13,810 nt of DNA, taken from the NCBI GenBank assembly GCA_945828175.1, contig CALZQD010000015.1, positions 1-13,810 of the forward strand. The letters are read 5' to 3'. Both the position numbers and the translations under genes were made by a program. Origin of the DNA: an uncultured Bacteroidales bacterium. GTDB lineage: Bacteria; Bacteroidota; Bacteroidia; Bacteroidales; Muribaculaceae. Within the stretch, counting starts at the first letter, position 1. Every line of letters starts with the position of its first letter. Below the pieces are notes generated by a model. The model saw nothing but the letters and a program-made list of their open reading frames with translations, did no database searches and was not told where the DNA came from. Shown here one piece after another: positions 1 to 6,300 of this stretch.

Positions 1-47
1 CTACACACTGCATATCGTCGGCAGCGTCAGATGTGTATAAGAGACAG
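1..47 (+). other. Nextera/Tn5 sequencing adapter (left end, not genomic)
   Basis: Positions 1-6 (CTACAC) match the end of the Illumina i5 flow-cell primer. Positions 7-14 (ACTGCATA) match a standard Nextera i5 index. Positions 15-28 (TCGTCGGCAGCGTC) are the read-1 primer segment, and 29-47 (AGATGTGTATAAGAGACAG) are the Tn5 mosaic end. Genomic sequence starts at 48. The identification rests on exact recall of the adapter sequence, and the order of parts is that of a finished library molecule. Confidence 0.98.
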
Positions 48-640
48 GGTATCTTGTGATAGCCGTCGGCCTCGGGAGCGAAGCCGAAACCGTCGGCGCC
101 GATGACGACACCGCTGTGGAGTATACAGCGGTTGCCGATTTTACAGCCGTCATAAATCTTGACACCGGGATAGATGATTGTGCCGTCGCCGACGGTGACA
201 TTGCGGCCGACATAGGCCTGGGGATATATCTTCGCGTTATCGCCGACACGGGCGCCTTCGCCGATGTAGGCGAACGCACCGACATAGACGTCGCTGCCGA
301 CCGTGGCCTTGTCGCTGATATACGAGGGTTGCTCGATGCCTGTCAGGACGGGCTGAGTAGCCTGCGCTACGAGGGTCATGAGCGCCGAGAGTGTGGCATA
401 AGGGTCGTCGACGCGGATGAGCGTGGCGCTGACGGGATGCTCGGCCACGAAATCGCGGCGCACCAGCACGATGCTCGCCTTGGTGTCGTAGATATGGTGG
501 GTATATTTCGGATTTGCGAGAAAGGTGATCGAGCCGGGACCGGCTTCTTCGATTTTGGCAAATGAGCCGACGCAGACGTTACCGTCTCCTTCGACCGTAC
601 CGCCAATCTGCTGTGCTATCAGATCTGCAGAGAAATTCAT
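48..640 (-). CDS. lpxD: UDP-3-O-acylglucosamine N-acyltransferase LpxD, 3' part cut off by the fragment end
   Basis: LpxD transfers a 3-hydroxyacyl chain from acyl-ACP to the 2-amino group of UDP-3-O-acylglucosamine, the third step of lipid A synthesis in the cytoplasm. I translated the minus strand from the ATG at 638-640 and read about 197 codons without a stop. The start reads [18 protein letters not shown]. An N-terminal uridine-binding domain follows, with the family block [10 protein letters not shown] near residues 43-52. From about residue 110 there are left-handed beta-helix hexapeptide repeats ([20 protein letters not shown]) and the signature [10 protein letters not shown] near residues 182-191. 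The family is usually about 340 residues, so roughly the last 145 are missing. These would include the catalytic histidine, which lies after the GFGFAP block. The loss is due to the adapter junction at 47/48, so this is not a pseudogene. In related genomes lpxC-fabZ and lpxA often follow, and they would lie beyond this edge. Confidence 0.95.
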
Positions 641-679
641 TTTAGCAAGTTCGTGTTACTTATTCCTATAAACAATATG

Positions 680-687
680 CAAAGTTG
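680..687 (-). promoter_or_regulatory. Candidate -7 box for lpxD
   Basis: On the minus strand this reads CAACTTTG followed by CA. It matches the Bacteroidota -7 consensus TAnnTTTG at all fixed positions except the first. It would put transcription start about 35 nt before the lpxD ATG. I see no TTTG-like -33 element at the usual 20-nt spacing, so support is modest. Confidence 0.35.
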
Positions 688-721
688 GCAAAAAAAATTC
701 ACATAGAGGGCATATGCGTGC

Positions 722-760
722 AAAAAACCTGCCTCACGGGGTCCGGAAGGCAGGTTTTTT
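722..760 (-). terminator. Intrinsic terminator after trpB2, symmetric enough to act both ways
   Basis: Perfect 13-bp inverted repeat: AAAAAACCTGCCT (722-734) pairs with AGGCAGGTTTTTT (748-760) around a 13-nt loop. Because the outer arm is A6/T6, each strand has a U run at its 3' side. It lies 18 nt past the trpB2 stop codon and upstream of the lpxD promoter region. It should therefore end trpB2 transcription and isolate lpxD. Confidence 0.9.
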
Positions 761-778
761 ATATGTTCGGGGCTGTTT

Positions 779-2140
779 TCAGAGTTTTTCGAGGTCGCGG
801 GTGTTGTCTTTGATCTCGTTTTCGGGCACCTCGTAGTTGGTGAGGTCGCCTGCGAGGAAACGATCGTAGGCCGTCATGTCGATAAGGCCGTGGCCCGAGA
901 GGTTGAAGAGGATTACGGGCGACGTGCCGGCCTCTTTGGCCTCCTTGGCCTTGCGGATGGCGGCGGCGATGGCGTGGGCCGACTCGGGTGCGGGGATGAT
1001 GCCCTCGCTCTTGGCGAAGAGCGTCGCGGCCTCGAACGATTCGAGCTGCGGTATGTCGACGGCGCCGATGATGCCGTCGTTCTTGAGCTGGCTGACGACC
1101 GAACCCGCGCCGTGGTAGCGCAGGCCGCCCGCGTGGATGTTGGCGGGCGAGAAATTGTGGCCGAGGCTGAGCATCGGTATCAGGGGCGTGTAGCCGGCCT
1201 CGTCGCCGAAGTCATAGCTGAAGACGCCGCGCGTCAGCTTGGGGCACGAAGCGGGCTCGGCGGCGATGAATTCGGTCGAGCGCTCGCCCGAGAGGTTGTG
1301 GCGCAGGAAGGGGAAGACGATGCCCGAGAAGTTGCTGCCGCCGCCGAAGCAGCCGATGACGATGTCGGGATAGTCGCCGGCCATCTCCATCTGCTTCTCG
1401 GCCTCGAGGCCTATGACAGTCTGATGCAGAGCCACATGGTTGAGGACCGAACCGAGGGCATACTTGCAGTTGGGCGTCGACATGGCCAGCTCGACGGCTT
1501 CGCTGATGGCCGTGCCGAGCGAGCCCTGATAGTTGGGATGGTCGGTGATGATCTTGCGTCCGGCCTTGGTCGACATACTCGGCGAGGCAATCACCTCGGC
1601 GCCGTAGGTCTGCATGATCGAGCGGCGGTAGGGCTTCTGATTATACGAAATCTTGACCATATAGACCGCCAATTCGAGGCCGAACATGCGGCTCGCCAGC
1701 GACAGCGCGGCGCCCCACTGTCCGGCGCCTGTCTCCGTCGTGATGTTGGTTACGCCCTGTTTCTTGCAGTAATAGGCCTGCGGGATGGCCGAATTGAGCT
1801 TGTGGCTGCCGACCGGGCTGACGCTCTCGTTCTTGAAATAAATTTTAGCCGGAGTGTCGAGCATTTTCTCGAGGCCGCGGGCACGCACAAGCGGCGTCGG
1901 GCGCCAGATTTTGTAGAGGTCGCGCACTTCCTCGGGAATTTCTATCCACGAATCGGTGAAGTTAAGTTCCTGGCGCGAAGCCTCCTCCGAAAATAGCGGA
2001 TAGAGGTCTTCGACCGTGAGGGGTTTGTGCGTCGCAGGATTGAGCATCGGGCGAGGTTTTACCGGCATCGACGGGATGATATTGAACCATGCTGTCGGTA
2101 TGTCTTTCTCTGATAAGAGATACTTTTTTGACTGTTCCAT
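779..2140 (-). CDS. trpB: TrpB2-type tryptophan synthase beta subunit (PLP-dependent)
   Basis: This 453-residue protein condenses indole with L-serine to give tryptophan in the cytoplasm, using pyridoxal phosphate. It has the extended N-terminus typical of the TrpB2 branch (residues 1-75, with the IRPTPL-like block IWRPTPLVRA at 78-87). The PLP Schiff-base lysine is in GSHKLNS (K114). ETGAGQWG at 136-143 is the active-site loop, and GCFGGGSN at 263-270 is the phosphate-binding glycine loop. Length and motifs match the TrpB2 family, which differs from canonical TrpB (about 400 residues, HKxN site) and is thought to act without TrpA or to salvage indole. No trpA or other trp gene is nearby, which fits a stand-alone role. 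It ends at a terminator and is divergent from mltG. The 368-residue open frame on the opposite strand is a shadow. Function as an indole-salvage enzyme is inference. Confidence 0.93.
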   Translation of the reverse strand: MEQSKKYLLSEKDIPTAWFNIIPSMPVKPRPMLNPATHKPLTVEDLYPLFSEEASRQELNFTDSWIEIPEEVRDLYKIWRPTPLVRARGLEKMLDTPAKIYFKNESVSPVGSHKLNSAIPQAYYCKKQGVTNITTETGAGQWGAALSLASRMFGLELAVYMVKISYNQKPYRRSIMQTYGAEVIASPSMSTKAGRKIITDHPNYQGSLGTAISEAVELAMSTPNCKYALGSVLNHVALHQTVIGLEAEKQMEMAGDYPDIVIGCFGGGSNFSGIVFPFLRHNLSGERSTEFIAAEPASCPKLTRGVFSYDFGDEAGYTPLIPMLSLGHNFSPANIHAGGLRYHGAGSVVSQLKNDGIIGAVDIPQLESFEAATLFAKSEGIIPAPESAHAIAAAIRKAKEAKEAGTSPVILFNLSGHGLIDMTAYDRFLAGDLTNYEVPENEIKDNTRDLEKL

Positions 2141-2158
2141 AATATTGTTTTAAAACCA

Positions 2159-2176
2159 CAAATATACACAAATATA
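2159..2176 (-). promoter_or_regulatory. Two tandem -7 promoter boxes for trpB2
   Basis: The minus strand carries the 10-nt unit TATATTTGTG twice in direct succession (2157-2166 and 2167-2176). Each copy contains a perfect TAnnTTTG box (TATATTTG, at 2159-2166 and 2169-2176). The proximal box lies 18 nt from the trpB2 ATG. No clear TTTG -33 element is seen at 20 nt upstream of either box. The duplication could give two start sites 10 nt apart, or one could be a binding-site repeat. Confidence 0.55.
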
Positions 2177-2190
2177 TGACATATTGTCAT
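2176..2190. promoter_or_regulatory. 15-bp dyad between divergent trpB2 and mltG, operator candidate
   Basis: ATGACA-TAT-TGTCAT is a perfect 6-bp inverted repeat with a 3-nt centre. It lies directly upstream of the distal trpB2 -7 box, in the -33/-7 spacer, and at the expected -33 zone of mltG. A dimeric regulator bound here could touch both promoters. No regulator gene is present in the window, so the role is inferred from symmetry and position only. Confidence 0.4.
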
Positions 2191-2209
2191 CGGTTGGCGA
2201 TATTTTTTA

Positions 2210-2217
2210 TATTTTTG
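2210..2217 (+). promoter_or_regulatory. -7 box for mltG, very close to the start codon
   Basis: TATTTTTG matches TAnnTTTG perfectly and ends 8 nt before the mltG ATG (2226). With the usual spacing, transcription would start near 2221, leaving only about 5 nt of leader. A TTG at 2184-2186 is a possible but over-spaced -33 element. Confidence 0.5.
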
Positions 2218-2225
2218 TCGTCGAT

Positions 2226-3248
2226 ATGAAACCGACAACAAAAAAAATCATCCTCGGCTCGGCCGCGGCGCTCATCGTCATCGCCGCCGTCGCGGGCCTG
2301 TATTTCTACAGATACGTCAGCCAACCGTTTGAAGGTGAAAAAGTAAGAGTCCGCATCCCGGCCGCGGCCACTGCCGTCGACCTCCGCGACAGCCTCGTCA
2401 GCGCGCTCGGCGACGGTTACGGTTCGGCAGTCTATCGGCTCTGGGGCCTTCAGGGCGGAGAGGTCGCCGCGGCCCACGGCTCATATGTCGTCGACCCCGG
2501 GGCGAGCGCCCTGTCGGTTAGCCGCCGCATTGCCCACGGCCGTCAGTCGCCCGTCAACGTAACCTTCAACAACGTCCGCACCCTCGACGCCCTTGCCCGG
2601 CGCATCGCCTCGCGCATGGAGTTTGACGCCGACGCCTTCGTCGCCGCCTGCGACAGCGTTCTGCCGCCTATGGGCTTCAAATCAGCGCAATATCCCGCAG
2701 CCTTCCTGCCCGACACCTACCAGTTCTACTGGACCGATGAGGCCGCTGACGTCGTCGCCCGCATCGCCGGCGTGCGCAACGATTTCTGGAACGACAGCCG
2801 CCGCGCCCGCGCTAAAGCGATAGGACTCACGCCCGTCGAAGTCGCAACCGTGGCTTCTATCGTCGAGGAGGAGACAGCCAAGAGCGACGAGCGCCCCCTC
2901 GTGGCCCGGCTCTATCTAAACCGTCTCAACAAGGGCATGAAGCTTCAGGCCGACCCGACGGTAAAGTTCGCCATCGGCGACTTCTCGCTGCGGCGCCTAT
3001 ACAACAAGCACCTGACGGTCGACTCGCCGTATAACACCTACCGGAACGCCGGCCTGCCGCCGGGCCCGATACGCATCGTCGAGCGCGCGAGCATCGACGC
3101 CGTCCTCAATGCGCCGGTCCACGACTATATTTATATGTGTGCCAAAGAAGACTTTTCGGGCTACCATAACTTCGCCGCCGACTACGCCGGCCATCAGGCC
3201 AACGCTCGCCGCTACCGCGCCGCCCTCGACAAAAGAAATATAAAGTAA
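2226..3248 (+). CDS. mltG: Endolytic transglycosylase MltG (YceG family)
   Basis: MltG is an inner-membrane lytic transglycosylase that cleaves nascent peptidoglycan glycan strands inside the chain and so limits their length. The 340-residue protein begins MKPTTKKIILG and has one membrane segment at about residues 7-28, with the rest in the periplasm. A LysM-like region follows. The YceG catalytic domain holds ASIVEEETA, with the conserved glutamate cluster at E214-E216 that contains the catalytic acid. After it come RLYLNRLNKGMKLQADPTV and the substrate-groove block SPYNTYRNAGLPPGPI. The C-terminal FSGYHNFAADYAGHQAN block is also family-typical (E. coli has a matching YHxF segment). The frame stays open upstream to an ATG at 2184, but that start would lie upstream of the -7 box at 2210-2217 and adds residues unlike the family, so I chose 2226. 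It ends at a strong terminator. Confidence 0.95.
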   Translation: MKPTTKKIILGSAAALIVIAAVAGLYFYRYVSQPFEGEKVRVRIPAAATAVDLRDSLVSALGDGYGSAVYRLWGLQGGEVAAAHGSYVVDPGASALSVSRRIAHGRQSPVNVTFNNVRTLDALARRIASRMEFDADAFVAACDSVLPPMGFKSAQYPAAFLPDTYQFYWTDEAADVVARIAGVRNDFWNDSRRARAKAIGLTPVEVATVASIVEEETAKSDERPLVARLYLNRLNKGMKLQADPTVKFAIGDFSLRRLYNKHLTVDSPYNTYRNAGLPPGPIRIVERASIDAVLNAPVHDYIYMCAKEDFSGYHNFAADYAGHQANARRYRAALDKRNIK

Positions 3249-3262
3249 GAATCTCTTGTAAT

Positions 3263-3309
3263 AACACACCCCCGAAGGGCGGCTAAACCGCGCCCTTCGG
3301 GGGTGTGTT
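3263..3309. terminator. Bidirectional intrinsic terminator between convergent mltG and the macroglobulin gene
   Basis: Perfect 19-bp inverted repeat (3263-3281 with 3291-3309) around a 9-nt loop. The core is GC-rich (CCCCCGAAGGGCG and its complement), and a T run follows on the plus strand (3308-3311, then ATT). It starts 15 nt after the mltG stop and ends 25 nt before the stop codon of the convergent gene. On the minus strand the U tract is weaker (GTTATTA). Confidence 0.9.
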
Positions 3310-3333
3310 TTATTCAGAGGGTTGCGGCGATGT

Positions 3334-6300
3334 TTAGCGGCAGTCGAGGGTGCGGCCTGAGCTGTGGGCTGTGAGAGCCGGCTCGAGGCTGCTCTGCACC
3401 GTCGCGATGCCGGAGGTGAATTCACCCGCGAAGCCGACGGTCATCTCGGTCGTAATCTGATAGGTGCCCTTCGGCATATAGCCGACAAACAGGCGGGTGT
3501 CAGTGTCGTTGTTCTCGCGATAGAAACCGAGACCGGCGCTGTAGACATATCCGGGCAGCTGATTGACAGGCTCGAACGACGCCGGACGCTCGTCAATCAC
3601 TGTGACATACTCGAGGTCGCGGTCGGCCTTGATGGTCAGAAGCACTCTGACGCGGTCGCCGAGGCGTAGGCTGTCGGCATACTCCCAGCGGTCGCCGCGC
3701 TGAACGGTCAGACGCTTCTCTATCGACAGGCCGTCGCATTTGACAGCCTTGACGTCGGCCGAGGCGCTGACATAGCGCGAGATGACGGCACCGTAGGCCG
3801 GGCCGGCGGCGTTGTCACGCACGACGGTGAGCTTCTTGCCCGAAGCATCTGTCGGCAACTGTGCAATCAGATGGCCAGTGACAGGCTCGACCGAGCCGAC
3901 GCTTACCGGCTCGCCGCCGAGTGTAACTACGGGAGCGGCATCGCTGATATTCCAGTCGCTGCCGGTCATCTCGAAAGCCGCAATCAGGCGAGTCGGGTCA
4001 AACGAACCGAGGCGCGATGTAGCCTGACCGCGGACGACGAGCCACTGGCGCATGCCGTCGATGGCCGACGACTGCGGCTCGATGCGGGCGAAGGCAAAGA
4101 GCAGGTCGGCATAGCTGTCGACGCTCGTGACCGAGGGGAACGACGTACCCTTGTCTTTCGAGCTGACGCCGAACTGTGCGACTGACTCCATCAGCTGTCG
4201 CGACATAGCCTTGAAGCCGAAAGCGTCAAGCACGATGGCGGCACGGGCCTTGTCGGCTGTGCCGAATTTGCGGTACTCCTTATTTATATATGCCGTCGTG
4301 GCGTTGACAATCTGACGCTCCTTGAGGCTCAGCTCATGGTCGGGGAACATCGCCAGAGTCGACGACAGGCCGAGGTCGGGATAAATCTTCGTGGTCTTCG
4401 AGTCGAGGAAGGCGAAGGCCGATTCAATCATCGCTTTGAGCTCTTTGTCGGCCGGCATCATGCCGATTGCGTTGAGCTGGCCGAGTGAGTAGAGGGTCGA
4501 ACGGGTCGACCAGACGTTGCCCTTGCTCTCCCACTCTCCCCAGCGCCAGCCGCCGTCGGCGGCTTTGAGGGTCTTGAGCTTACTGATTGAGGCGGCCATG
4601 TTGCGCGCGACTGCCTTGCCGTCGAGCAGCGCTACGAGACGGGCCATGCGCTCGCTGTCGCTCTGCGCGGCCTGAACCCACGGGGTCTCGGTCAGCGCTG
4701 CAGTCTTGAGATCTTCGTTCTGGCTCAGGCGCGAGACGAGAGCCTGCGACGCGCTGTCGGCGCTCCATGTCTCAATGGCGCGGGCGAGTGCCGGATATTT
4801 CTTAAGCAGACCCGAGCTGACAGCGGCGCCGAAGAGGCGGCGCGCTGCTCCGGTCGACGTATATGACTCGCATACAGCGAGTGCGGGCAGCTGTTTAATT
4901 ACCTCCCGGGCCGGCGAGGCGTTATATTCGAGCGTCACCGATTCCATCTTGCCCTTTGGCAGCTTGACGCTGTAGTCGCTCACGCCGGGATTGAGATAGA
5001 AATTGTCGCTCTCGATGACATCAGAAGTCGACGGCATCACGGCGATATAATCCTGCTCGCCGTCGCTGAAACGACCTGCTGTCGAGCGCACGCGGTAGCC
5101 TATAGCCGAGGCGTTGCCGTCGGCTGCGACCTCTATCATGACGGGAGCCGAAGCCATCGGGGCGATGGTGTCAGTCGACGTCATGCTGCGGGTCACGGCT
5201 CCGCTGTTGGTGTCGAAGATTTCGACGACCGTAGTGGCCGTGATGGTCGAATCGCTGTTATTGAAGACATTGGCTATCAGCTGCACCTTATCGCCGGCGC
5301 GCAGGAAACGCGGCAACTGCGGCGTCACCATCACGGGCTTGTTCGATATAATTGATTTGAACAGCGTTGCCGTGCTGACATCTTTGGTCCAGGCGAAGGC
5401 TCTGAAACTCCATGTGGCGTTGGCGTCGGGAACAGTGAAACTGATGACCGAATTACCCTCGGCATCAAAAGTCATGTCAGGCTTCCAGAACGCCTGCAAA
5501 ACCTCACCCTCGCGATACTCGAAGTTATCGGGAACATCAGGAAGATTAGTGCTCTCAACTGTCACATTTTCCACAATATCAGTGGAGTAATCTTCCTTAG
5601 CTGCTAATCCATAAGCTACCATCGGTTTTTCCTCCAATGTCAAACCGGCGTCAAAATCCACCTCTTCTTCTGATACAGCCATTGAATTCTTGGCCATTGC
5701 TTTAGTGCCGCGAATTCTAAGCCTTGACATACGATAGTAATCAATCGTCGGATCAAAACGTGGCGCTCCAATAGAAATTGTCTGATAGTAATTATCAGCA
5801 TGACTGATACGTCCTGACAGCATGAAATTCCTTGGATATGAGCATCTAACCGTTGGCGATTCAAAATAAGATACAATACCACCCCACTGGTAAGATTTCA
5901 TGGCATCAAGTGCTGCATTATACATCGTCGCAACAAATGCTCCATGAGAAGGATGACCTTTATCCTTGAAATTCAATGTCCATCTCTCGGCGCTGCCGGG
6001 CAATAGTTTATCTCTGAAAGTTGAAACCGTAATAACCGGAGCCTGTGCCGAAGCACGTTCAATAACATATGTTTTATCGAATATTTCGCCATCGCGAACT
6101 GTATACAGCAACACTCTGCCTTTGTCATAACCATCGGCGAGCTTAAAGGAATATTTATGGAAACCATATTTAGCCTCCTTCATACCGATGGAAGTTACAT
6201 TGCTTCCGTCATTGAAGGCTGAATAGACATATGTAGTTCCTTTTGCTGTTGTTCCGACTGTTATAGTAAATGTGCCGTCTGTGTCAGCAGTTATCTTCGG

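Noticed and set aside
56..565. 169-codon open frame on the plus strand at the left edge
   Set aside because: The minus strand of the same DNA encodes clear LpxD with hexapeptide repeats. The plus-strand frame is a by-product of those repeats.
48..640. lpxD as a pseudogene because it lacks its C-terminal part
   Set aside because: The break coincides exactly with the adapter junction, and the visible frame is intact. The same reasoning applies to the LpxH-like gene at the right end.
890..1996. 368-codon open frame on the plus strand
   Set aside because: It lies entirely antisense to the well-supported trpB2 gene. Its protein is low in complexity (Ala, Gly, Asp, Arg, Val) with no recognisable motif, as expected for a shadow frame in G+C-rich DNA.
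2184..2225. Upstream ATG extending mltG by 14 residues
   Set aside because: The extension crosses the -7 box at 2210-2217 and is not family-like. The membrane-anchor N-terminus starts at 2226.
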